A stretch of DNA of 64,000 nt, taken from positions 7,558,001-7,622,000 of the forward strand of contig NC_056538.1 of NCBI RefSeq assembly GCF_910596095.1, read 5' to 3'. This document shows positions 1 to 36,056 of this stretch, piece after piece. The stretch is from Thunnus maccoyii (Eukaryota > Chordata > Actinopteri > Scombriformes > Scombridae). A program made the position numbers and the translations under genes. The notes beneath the pieces were generated by a model. That model did no database searches. It was not told the DNA's origin and saw only the letters and a list, made by a program, of their open reading frames with translations. Numbering within the stretch: the stretch's first letter is position 1; the number at the start of each line of letters is the position of its first letter.

Positions 1-165
1 GATAGTGGTGGTAATGGATATGATGATGAGGCAGAGAGGAGAGGTGGCTGTGGCGAGTGAGGATGAGGATGGTCATGATGAGGATGATGAGTAATGATGG
101 TGATGATGAAGGCTGCTCCAGTAATGATGATAATGATATAGGTGATGCATACCGGGGGATGGCTT
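1..165. repeat. Degenerate GAT/TGA trinucleotide repeat
   Basis: Repeated GATGAT, GATGAG and AATGAT units with interruptions, running into the window from its left edge. A second patch lies at 350-385. Imperfect trinucleotide satellite. Confidence 0.7.
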
Positions 166-246
166 CTATAATAGCGCTGGTGTGAGGAAGATGATGATGA
201 AGGCAGAATAATGGTCATACACAGATGCTGGCCTTATTCTTTGCAT

Positions 247-248
<2 letters not shown>

Positions 249-280
<32 letters not shown>

Positions 281-768
281 ACACGGGCACGCGCACATAT
301 GTATACCTTTGCATGCAATGGGATGTGATGGTAATATTTAAGGATAAGAGGACAATGATGATGAGGATGATGATGGTGAATATGAATCCCGTGTGTGTGT
401 GTGTGTGTGTGTGTTTCAGGAAGTGACGCTGAGCAGCCAGCCATCTGTCGGCAGATTAATCCTGCCTGTGCTTAGAGATATTACCGGCTGGCTTATCGCC
501 GTGGCAACAAGCCTTCAATCCCAGTCCAGCGTAGCCACCATGTGACCTTGCTGAAGAAGGTGGGTGGGGATTGAACACATGCACACTGGCGTGTGCACAC
601 ACTCACACACACACACAAACACACACACATAATATGCACACACCATAACACAAAAAGGTTCAGTAAAATGATGCATGCATGCATATCAGTGTTTCAGGGA
701 CACACACATACTGCTGCATGCACATAAAGAGTGCACTGACTGTGAGGGGGGTTTAAGAGAAAATATTA

Positions 769-831
<63 letters not shown>

Positions 832-836
832 CACAC
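249..836. repeat. GT/CA microsatellite cluster
   Basis: (GT)n at 249-278 and 391-414, short CA tracts around 600-630, and a long CA array at 771-836 broken by one CAAAC interruption. All open frames here are translations of the repeat (His-Thr or Cys-Val runs) and are not genes. Confidence 0.95.
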
Positions 837-1200
837 TTCCTATCCTCTCATCAGTGCCATGGTCTAAAGGTTTTAATCCTGCTGAAAGGTTTCAGTGTCA
901 CCTATTGAGTTCAGAAATGTCATTACACCAACCAGCTGGGCTGCATGCAGCTCTCTGCAAATATTGTTTTCAGACAGCTATATATAGATCTGTATCAATA
1001 TAACTTGTAGCCACCTTTGTTCAGTTTCCTTCACACCACAGAATGATTTTTTATTTGATAAATTCCATTAATCCCACGTGCACAGATATCCACCTGTTCA
1101 TGTTTGCCATACACACATTGCATGTACAGGAAACAATACACACAGATGCATGAACACACCCGCTTACCGGTCATAAATCAACAGCACAATACCAGTTCAG

Positions 1201-4200
1201 GCTTGATGTAACATTCAAGGTTTTATTCAGTCTTTACATACAGTACACCAGTCAGAAATATACAGTGAACCTTCAACAAAGGTTCATCAGGTACACCATA
1301 AAATCTGCATTCCGAAAGATTTTCAGATGAAGTTTACAAAGCGTGAGTGTGTTTGAGTGTGTGTTTCATTGTTCCTGTTTTCAGTCCATGTTTTTTCATC
1401 CATACAGATGTCACAGATAACTGCAGAAGCTATGCTGACACTACAACAAGTTTCTAGGGCTAAGATCGTTAATTATTGTCCCTTTCTGATCCCTTAAATA
1501 TTGATCACCAACCAGGATGCCAAATATTGGCTAAAGTTGATGTTGCTCCCCCACTCCCCTGATGCATCACTATTCATCTCTCTCACTGTGACAAACAGCT
1601 TCTCACACAGTTTACAGACGCACGTCATGACGTAAAGGTGATTTGGTCTGAGCTCATGAGGTGCCTGTGGAAAGGTGAGAGGTGGACTCGAGGTTTGTGT
1701 TATGGCTAAAAGCCATTGTTTCCGCTGTCACACTTGTTCATAATCACCCTATTTCCAATTAAACCTGCCCAAATCAACCTTATACATTTGGAATTTACTG
1801 AATTTTAGAGACAGAGGCTAAAGCCAAGTCAGGTCATAATCTCACATCAACAAGCCCGCTGCCAGTAATGGTGGCGGTGCTGCTAAGAGAGAGAGATGCA
1901 CAGGGCTGTTTGGTCAAATCCGGATGGTGGTTTAAATTCCTTTCTGCATGGATCTGCCACTCAATGTAATTAGATGAAGTAATCATGATTGATATCATGA
2001 CAGCTTAGTGAGAGGTTGAGAGGTCCTTTCCTGAAACCTGAAATGGTTATAATCTGGCCCACAGAACAGCAGCACCAGTATCAGACAGGGCTGGAGGGGG
2101 GAGGAGGGAGCATTTTATTTCAGTTCACAGAATAAAATGAAAATGGAAGCTGAACATCTGGGAGAAGGAGCTTTAAAACTCCCATTTTTTTCTCATTCAA
2201 TTAAACACAGTAAAAATCTTTTCATGCAAAACAAGTTGTCTAATTTTCAATTTAAATAGAAAATGGCCACCTAATTGATTATGTATAAATGAGGATCATC
2301 TTGGCCCATAAGTGCACAATGTACTCTTTCAAAGAAATGCACAAAGTCAAGTTTGAAATCTTTCTTTTTTTAAAACTATGGCTTTTTGTTTTGTAATAAG
2401 TATAAGCCCTTGAATGTATAAGAGGGGCGTTTCAAAACTTACGCAAGGGCCACCAGCCCTTTAGGATTGGCTACATAATGTCATTACTAAATTAATCTAA
2501 GGTCCTTGTGGCAGTGCTATAAAGAGTAATCTAGTAGTTCAGTGAGATCTATGTTAATGAATGGAACAGCTCAATTACAGGCTGCAATCCTGAGGAATCA
2601 AACTGTTTGCTACTGTACTTTAGTACAAAGTCATTGGAGCGTTTCATGAATATGATATCATTAACCGCTGTAGGCTTTTCCGGACATGCCCATTTGTTAG
2701 TAACAGTCAAGAATAACAGCTTGTTGTTAAGGAGACCTGCATTGCTACATGACCTGTGGTATGTGGGACAGTAGTGTGCTGGACAGAAGGGAATGTATCT
2801 GAATAAATGGTTTTGGTAAAGAGTCCAACCTCAATAGCACCAGTAGGTAAATAATCAGGCTCAAAGACTATTTTCTTGGGTGGGTTTTACAGTACAAGGT
2901 AAGATGGTGAATGGAAAGTATGCTGACATGTCTTAGTACCATTTCTATAAAAGCATTCTTGTGTGTTAACTTAGAAACAGCAGTTTCACTACAAAAGATT
3001 GTTGTAAAAGATCAGCGTTGTTTTCTTTCCTGAGTCTGTTGTCAGTGTACTGTACCCAAAAATAAGTTGTGTCTTAAAGGAGTCTCACTGAGGATTTAAT
3101 TATATTTCACATACTAAAAGTTTGTAGATTGTAGGTTAATTAGTCATTGTGCTGGGGACTAAACCCTGGAATGTTGTGATGTCTGACATCTCATGTTGCC
3201 AGCCTCTAACCTGCATGCTTATATTCCTGTGTACCCTGTGTTTTACAGTAGATTGTTTGACTGATTGGCTTGTAAATCAGAATATCTTCTACAACAGCTT
3301 TTAAAGGTATATATTTATGTGCAAATTTCTTAAAGTAGAAGATTTACTGTATGCAGGGGTCTTCAAAATCTTTTGGGAGTTGAAACTGAGACTGATAAAC
3401 CGTAATAGGTAGTTTGAACATTGAGTTGGTATTGTCTGCCTGGCTCTGTACCGTCTGAAGAACTTAATATACACACTTGGCATCAAGACGTAATAGCTTC
3501 GCTTGAAAGTTTGGGCTAAAAAAGTTTTTCTTTAAAAGTTTCTGTTGAAGAAAACAGCGAAACATGCTTATTCTATCAATTACACATGCAGTTAAAAAAT
3601 CTTTGAAAATCAATTGGATTTTGCATATCACTTTGGCAAGGGAGGAAATATAACATATTTTCTGCTAGTCTTACATTTCAGCTCTCTACCCTTGATTTTA
3701 CACATTGAAATAAAAACTTTTTGTTCCTTTACATAGAAAAAACATCTTTCTTTTTTGATATGTCACTGCACAGAAAGAGCAACAGACAACAAAATGAATC
3801 CACAAGTCAAAAAGATAAGAAAATGAAAAAAAAAAAAAAGTTGCATAATTAATTTCACATTGACAAATAGAAAAGTAGACTATGGAGAGTAGTGGACTGC
3901 TGGAAGAACTGGGGCCTGCTTTTACTTTGAGACGTTGTGCACCACGGACTGTATAACTGCAGCTCATGAGTCATTAATGAATGCTAGATAAATGTAAACC
4001 ATAGAAAACTAGGACACATTTATGGCCCTCTACGTCCTCACACTATGTGTATGTGTGTGTGTGCGTGTGTGTGTTTCTGACCTGAATGAAACCAGACATA
4101 ACGACAGGAAAACCAACTTGAACTGCTGTTCCCACGTTCAGATTTCCTTGTTTTTCTAGAATGAATATATGTTCAGCATGTGTGTGTCTACTATTCACCT

Positions 4201-7200
4201 CACACTGGCACTGACCTGTGCTCTGTGGAGATTAGATCAGTTCTGTACTGCGCAGTGACTCTCCAACAGGAGCTGTGTATAGTACAGGACATTGGCTTGG
4301 CCTTTAAGCTCAAGGTCAGTGTTTAAGCCTTTGTTAGAAGTACAGGTTCTCAGTAACTAAGGGGGAAGCCAAGACTCAGACTCTATTATTAGGCATTCTG
4401 GTGTGCCCCATCAGCGCCTTTGTCCTTGCTAGCATACTGCATACCGCACCGATCCCATTGAGCCCCATAGAGATCCACAGAGGAGTCTAAATCTGGGGAT
4501 AATCACCTGTAAGAATCACAGAGATTATGACAGTGGGAGTGAATGGAGAAAGAAAGAGTTGGGGGGGGGGATTTCTTTGGCTTCACAATCTGTTGCTGTA
4601 GCTCCAAGACCTACTGCAGCTCTGCTTACAGATTGTAAGATGCTTATACAGTATTGTTTATTGTCATGACAATTCCATGTCCTATCAAGATGTTTTCCAT
4701 GGAGCTACAATAGTATTTATGACACATTTTGAAACAAAGGCGATCAAATCAGCTCTAGATCCTTAGTGAATTTGTAGAAACTGCACTTTTGAGTGAATGT
4801 AAAGTAATCTAGTCTAATAAAAGTCTGCCCTTTACTTTTAGCTGTGCTAATGCAACACATTTTCTTTATAAATGCCCTTAATGACCTGGGAGTTGTCCAA
4901 AGGCATTGTGGGAAATGTAGGAAGTCACTGACTGAAGTACAACAGATAAGGCAAGTCGAAGGAAAGTGAATACAACAAAAGGTTCAATCACAAAGGTTAT
5001 ATCTAAGTTACTGTATATCTATACAGGCGTTTTTTCCTTCACATTTTGAAAAAATAATAATATACTTAAACTGCAATCTGATGTAAAATACTTGCCGTTT
5101 GGTTAATGTTTAGATATAAATATGTCAAGCTCTATGAGACAGGAGCATTTGTGCACGGGTGGTCTCCTAAGAATCAAACCCCCAAACATGGCAGTGATAA
5201 GCTATCGCTATGTTCCATGTGAGCTACATAAGGCAATTCAGTTTGCAATTGTGGATAAGATTCCCAATTGACACACCTAAATGTCCGGGCTAAAGCACAG
5301 AGCACTGATCTATTTTGTTCTCAGACTTCTGTGTACTTGGGGCAGCATTGGCTTCAGAGTTCAGTCTCGGCTATATTTAGAGCAGGTTAAAGAAGCATTT
5401 GTGGAGTTTTTCTCAGTTAGCTCATAACTGATACTGTCACTGTACCGAAACATCCTCATATCTCTGTCTCTGCACCAGAATGAATGAAAACAGTTTGAAT
5501 TGATCTGAGTTTGGCGTTCTTCACTTTGCTTTCATTTACATGTCCCCGTCACACAAGCCTCCTCCACACAGATGAACAGGGCGACAGCATGCTGATCCAG
5601 TTAGTTTTTATGTGTGTGTCCATGTCAGATAAATAATTTAATTTTCTTTTACCACATGTAGTTCACTGAACTGTCCCTATATCTGGTTTCACAGGCTTAC
5701 AGCACTCTGTTTTAAATTATGCATTTGTGTACTGTGTTTATGTGCCCAACAACACAGCCTTTATCCCAATAAGAGTTCCTTCAGTCTGCCACTCTCCCAC
5801 TTGTCTGCGTTAATCAAGGTGCAACACTCTCTGTCATCTTTATCTTTTTCTATTTCTGTCATGTCATTCTTTTACTTTTCTCTTACAAGGCATGCATGCT
5901 GAAATCCAGTCAGGAAAGAAATGCAAAATAAAAACCACTGAGATTCAAAAACACAACTGTCCCTAGAGAGTTACTACTCATCGGTTATATAGCTTGATCA
6001 TTCAAGAAACAGCGTCGTGTAAACATGCCTTTTTCAAATGGCTCACAGGCCTTAATTTGCCCGAAGCTGTGCAGCTGATTTTGAAGAAAACTAAGACTAT
6101 CTGTAGAAAATACATATAGATGTTGAATCTAACTGCTGCATTTTGAATGCAAATTAGTTACAAACTTTAGTTACCTTTTCCTAAATTGTTGCAAATAAAT
6201 AAATCTGTTGCACAGCCTCAAAGCGTGTCAAAAACAAAGCTCTCAAGCTTATCCCTTCCCTCCCCATACATGTCATTAATCAGTTCCATCAGTGAGAAAT
6301 GCTTTAGATAAACAAAAATGAAAAAAGACAGACAGTTTATACATTTGAAAAAACAGCAACATGATTTCCCAACCAACCCACCCACAAAGATAAATAAATC
6401 TATTTGGATATATTCTAAATGGATAAATAATATTAGCGTGATATACTCTATATAACTTTTCAACATTAATTAAATATTTCAAGGATGGCACCATCGCTTT
6501 CTCAAAAAAAAAAAAGAAAAAGAAAATCATAACTCATGGTGATATATTTTATAAAATTTGTTTAAAGTGATCTGTTCCCCTCTCATTCCCTTTCCGTCTT
6601 CTCCTTTCTTTCTGTCTCTCCTTCGTCTCTCAGCGCACTGGAATGCTGGAAGGAGGGACGTTTGGTTTGTGCTTCAGAGGAGACTGACGTTTACACACTG
6701 TTTGTCCATTTGTTCATTAGTTCCTCTCCAAAGTTTACGCAGAAGGGGAGCAGCAATGGTCATTACTGTCATCCGAAGCCCCCGGGGTCTATGTAGCTGC
6801 CAACCGTGGAGCAGAGAGAGTGAGAGATAGGGGGGAGGAAAGAAAAAAAGTGTTTATGGTACTAGCTGTGTGTTTGTGTTAAAATCATCTTTTGCCAAGA
6901 GACAAAACATAAACATCGTCAGTCTTTTTCTCTTGGTTTTGGCTCGTGACGATGTTCCAGCAGCGGCTGACAATGATCAGAGGCAGCCCCTTCTCTCTTG
7001 GCTTCGGTCTCAAGTCTCCGGCAAGGAGAGGAAGCAAAAGAAAAACGTCCCCTCTCTTCCCTCCCTGCTCGGTTGTTTCATATGTTTTCCCAGAGTGTGA
7101 AGTCCTCCTCCTACTCTCTCTCACAAACTTGCCTTCGTTCTCTAGAGTCTGTCACGACTTTGACAGTTCTTCCGTTCCTCTTTTAATGATGTTGCTTCTC

Positions 7201-7782
7201 ATCCTCCCTGTCCCATCCCCTATCCTGTCCTCCTTTTTACATTGAGGCTGACACAGTCCAGAGGAAAAGCACCATGGGATGCATCAAACACCGCCATCAT
7301 CTTCCAATATCCCAAAAGAATACAGAACAGCCTCTCCTCTGTTGTCCTCTCCCTCCCCCTCTTCTTTCATCTCTAGTCCTTCGCTCTCCAGCCCCTTGAG
7401 GATTTATTCCTCCCATTAAAAGAAATGAGGGGCGGAGGATAGGGTAATTAGTAAAAAAAAGACAAAGTATAAAATGGCAGTTGGAATAACTCCCCATGAG
7501 ACCAAAATATGTTCATCGTGTTAGTTTGCACAACAGAACTTTTTGTCCTTTTATGCTTTTTTAATGTTCTTCCTCCTCTACTCTCTTGACTCTCACAGTG
7601 GTAGAGCAGGAGGTTTGGTCTTTTTACATTCTGTTTCTTTCCATCATCACAGAGGAGAGGTCATCTTGTTTTATCTCCACACCATCTTCATTAAATTAAA
7701 ATCATAATTAATTAATTTTCTCTCTTGCACATTCATCCCACTCATTCCTCCTCTTCTGCGGCGCAGCTCCTTCTCTTCATCA
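1201..7782 (-). other. gjd2 3' UTR and/or downstream flank
   Basis: No coding exon is recognisable here. Several AATAAA hexamers occur on the minus strand, including 7401-7406 and 1222-1227; the latter is followed by T/G-rich sequence on that strand. The true cleavage site cannot be chosen by eye. The stretch is AT-rich and mostly of high complexity, with an A run at 3828-3839 and a short GT tract near 4050-4075. Confidence 0.4.
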
Positions 7783-32100
<24,318 letters not shown>

Positions 32101-32239
32101 ATTACTGGGAGGATGCTCTTTCCCTCTTTCACATACACTTTGTAATTTTGCCTCTTTTTTTGTTAAAGGACCGAACATCACATGGTACCACTGAGAGCAG
32201 GTTCCCACATAACAATAATCATTTTCATTCTCTACTAAT

Positions 32240-32520
32240 CTTTTTTTTTTTTTTTTTTTTTTTTGGATTTATCAATTAATTGTTTAGTCTATAAAATGTC
32301 AGAAAATAGTGAGAAAAGCCCCTCAGAGCTTGCTTGTTTTGCTTAAAATATAGTCTAAACAACAAAGAGATTCATGTTGTGATGATATAAACCTGAGAAA
32401 ATCTGCAAATACTTACATTAGAGGAGCTGGAACCTACAAATGTTTGATATTTTTGCTTAATAACTGACCTAACTCGCTATAATCGATATTTTTATCGTAG
32501 TGGTGAACCCACCGAGAATT
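32240..32520. repeat. Second copy of the GGTCTATAAAATGTC-type repeat
   Basis: After a 20-bp T run, the sequence ATCAATTAATTGTTTAGTCT followed by ATAAAATGTCAGAAAATAGT matches the element at 8.9 kb, and the copy continues to a region of ATCGATA-like ends. Diverged copy. Confidence 0.6.
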
Positions 32521-33631
32521 ATCACCCAACTCTGTAGTCAGTTTCTCTTAGGTCTACTGAGTGTTTTAACGTCTTTTAGCTCATTGTTTTGGTTTACGGC
32601 CTAAATGTTTCAGTTCCCTCTTACTGCTCTCATGTCGTATTCTGCTGGAGCAGCTAGCAGCTGTTTTCAGTGAAGAATCTACAAAACCCCACGGTACGCT
32701 ACCTACACAGTACCTAACAGTAAAGTTAGCAACTAGCTGGTGAACATAGTGGAGCGTTTCACAGCCAAAGAGCCAAACAAAAACAGAGCTAAAAGAAGAG
32801 TGATTATTGGACTTACATTCATCAAGTGCCCAGAGACACAACTCAAAAATAACCAAAACCAGCCAAAATTGCTTCGTCTCTGCTAAATGTTTTAAAAGGC
32901 AACTGTTTGCTAACAAGTCATAGCACCTTTATAATGTCATGTTATTTTCACCGCCCCCAACAGGCCAAACAATCAGTTATTGCAAGTTTAAACAATCGAT
33001 TTTCAAATGATATCGACCTTTACTTGTTTCATCTTCTGCTGATAGACTATTCTATTAATCTTTTAAGCTTTATTTCCTTGTATGAATTTTACCTTTGAGG
33101 AGTGTGTTGCTGTTTGTGACCTCAGCTAACTGCAGCACAAATCTCATCTCGAATCCACGTGCCTCTCTGTGAGCCCAACACAGTCAAGAGGTGAGACAGG
33201 CAGGGGGACACTGGGCCGCCACGCAAAAACCTGTCACTTTGCAGCAGACAAGTTTGGGATTAGTGGCTTCCTCTGTCGCTCCCCAACTCCCCAGAACAGA
33301 GGAGTGAACTGTTCTGAAGGAGGTAATGAGCGACTGCACACACACACATAATCTGTCCCACCCCATGCCAAGACAATCTGGCAGCACTGTCTCACACGTG
33401 AAGAGTGTAAGGCACAAGGGGAGGAAGACAAACAAACAACTTGGCTGCAATCTGTCTCTGTCTGGCACGAGTGAACAAGAAAACACTTTCTCTAACCTTC
33501 ACATATATTTGTAGTTGAATGGTAGCTCATATATTTTGAAGGTGCACAAGAGGTGCATAAAATGGACTTCTTAGCCAAATGACTATTACTTCTATATTAC
33601 TCCTGAATGTTCTTACAGAATGTACATTTTT

Positions 33632-34095
33632 AGCTGTGCTAGCTATGTGGCTCTAGGGATGGCCACCACTTTAGTCCAGACTGAAATATCTCAACAACTG
33701 TTGGATGGATTGATGAAAATGCGTACAGGCACTCATCCCCAGAGGATGAATCCTTGTGACTTTGGTGATCCCCTGACTTTTCCTCTAGAGCCACCATGGG
33801 GTTGACATTCATGTTACCTCAGGATTAATTTAGATAACGTTTGGGATTCCCTTGACTTTTAAATTGGCACCATTGTCAGGTTTAAGACAAAATATCTGAA
33901 AGCTAATGACATTTTCATCAGTCTCAGTTGCACTTTGTGCTTAGTGCTTATTAGCAAATACTAGGATGCTAACAGGCTAAGGTAAACAGGTGAACATTAC
34001 ACATGCTAAACATCAGTGTGTTGGTAGCGTTAGACATTGTGAGCATGTTGACAGCCTCACAGAGCTGTTAGTGTGGCTGTAGATTTCAGTCTTCC
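33632..34095 (+). repeat. Dispersed repeat family R1, copy 1
   Basis: Shares ordered blocks with 39140-39325 and 62544-63235: CCAGACTGAAATATCTCAAC, GGATGAATCC...GTGATCCCC, TTTTCCTCTAG...CCACCATG, GTGAGCATGTT, and CTCACAGAGCTG followed by GGCTGTAGA. This family is common in percomorph genomes. No protein-coding capacity or terminal repeats were seen, so its class is uncertain. Confidence 0.7.
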
Positions 34096-34175
34096 CACTG
34101 TACCTTATTGCAGTTCTCCATATTTTTTCATCCTCTATGATATCCTGTAGATTTGCTGTTGTATGTCTCTAAATC

Positions 34176-34528
34176 TTAAAGGTGCAGTGTGTAGAATTTA
34201 ATGGCATTTAGTGCAACAGACTTGGCAGAAATGGAATATAATATTCACAAGTTTTAATTGTTTTAATTAGCGTATAATCCCATGAAAATAAGAATCATTG
34301 TGCTTTCATTAACTTAGACTGAGCCTTTTATATCTACAGAGGGATCGGGCCCTCTTACATGAAGGCTGCCATGTTGTGGCTCTAGAGAGGGCCTTTCGCA
34401 TTTTTCGTGACCACCATAGGTTCTCCTACATGCTTGGAATGGGAGGGGGAGGGAGAGGGGTATTCAGTTGGTTGCAATCTGCACCCTCACTGCTAGATGC
34501 CACTAAATCCTCCACACTGGACCTTTAA
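34176..34528. mobile_element. MITE with TTAA ends (piggyBac-type candidate)
   Basis: Inverted termini TTAAAGGTGCAGTGTG (left) and the complement of CACACTGGACCTTTAA (right), each bounded by TTAA, the piggyBac target. The interior includes CTAGAGAGGGCCTTTCGCA and a G-rich GGGAGGGGGAGGG patch. A very common percomorph repeat. The superfamily is inferred from the TTAA ends alone. Confidence 0.6.
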
Positions 34529-35995
34529 GGGTTATTACTTATTTTTGCATAAGGCTGTGCACAGTTAAAAAAGTGGAAAGGCAGATATCCAGAAAAGTCA
34601 GCTTCGTTAGTCAAACACAAATTAAATTGGTATTGGGTTTTACAGATCAGTATGATCAACATTAATAGTTTAATATCACTACTACATTCACTATAGAATA
34701 GCATGACTACTGATGTAGAGGACAGTAAAGTCGTGTGTTTTAGTGTACTCTGTTCTAAATCCTTTAAGTACAAACGTAATGGATTTGGTTCCTTGGAGAC
34801 AAACTGTGGCTTTACGAGTCTGCGGGTTAATTCATCTGCAGGTGGTTGGCATAAAGACGTTGATAAGCAGCTGAAATGGGAGGTGGTCCACATCTTGTGA
34901 GGGAGGAGATCAACCAATTTAGACAGATAGGTGGGTGAGGGGTCTTCTGTGGACTCCGAAGGTAAAAGATTACATTTTCACACTGATTAAGGGATAAGAA
35001 GCTTTGGTGTAGCTCCAGGCACCATGGGACGTCAGGAGTGTGTGTGTGCGTGCTTGTTCACACCAGCAGGACACTGAAGGCAATTATGGTTTTAAACCAG
35101 CAGGTTGGAATCAATTATCACATGCCAACTTCCTTAATCCCATCTGGTTTTTTTTCTCCATCTCAAATAAAAAAGTAATCTACTTCAATTAAACTCCACT
35201 TAACCAACTAATCCAATACAGAGAGCATATATTTTTTGTATCAGCTGCCTCGTCCCCACACTTTTTAATAATTGTCTGGTACTTTTTATTAACTAATTGA
35301 GCTGGGTGTCTTGGCATCCAATGCAGAGACATAGAAAGTCTAGAGAAATGAGAAATACTAAATGAATGAATTCAGCGCCTGTAGTCTCGCTGACTTACTG
35401 ATGAAATTTCTTTACAAAACTGAATGTTCTATTAAACATTTCCTCTCGATATATTTTCATGTAAACCCTTCAAAGATTTCATCCAGAAATTTTGGACACA
35501 TATAAAGTTTACATATTTAGTGTTGCAGTAATCTGTAGAAATATCAGGCGGATATAAATCTGACCAATATTCCTGTAGTTAATAGTGACACTTCATGTGA
35601 CTGACCCTGTTATTAACCTAATCTGTAAATCTTTACTCATATATGACCAGAGTAGTGACACACTGACACTTGGCCTCAGCAGCTGTATACTATAAACCCT
35701 GACAGCCTTTTCTTGATAAAGACTCATTACATAATACACAGAGAAACATTACCTTAATTTAATTGTGAAATATGATATAAAAATGCAAGGTAGACACCAG
35801 TACAGAAATACACCACACTGATAACCAGCACTTCTCATTTCAGTTTATATCACTGATGTGACATCATTTCTTAGCAGTTGTAACCATCTTTGAGGGTCAA
35901 GCAGGCCATCAGAAGTCATGAGGTTGTATATACACAGTTCCATTATGTTGTATTTGTGGCTTTAAATGTTTCCCAGCTTCTTGTGGTCTGTGGCA
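34529..35995. other. nop53 downstream flank / 3' UTR
   Basis: AT-rich sequence after the nop53 stop codon. A minus-strand AATAAA lies at 35284-35289, and AGTAAA near 35630 is an alternative. No coding exon was recognised. Confidence 0.4.
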
Positions 35996-36056
35996 CTAAG
36001 TGATCTCTCTAAAAGCCCTCTTCTCCACATACTTCACCTTGTGCCTCCTCTTGAAC
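35996..36056 (-). CDS. nop53: nop53 exon 12 (terminal)
   Basis: Residues 447-466, [19 protein letters not shown], then TAG at 35998-35996. Acceptor CTCTTAG. Confidence 0.94.
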
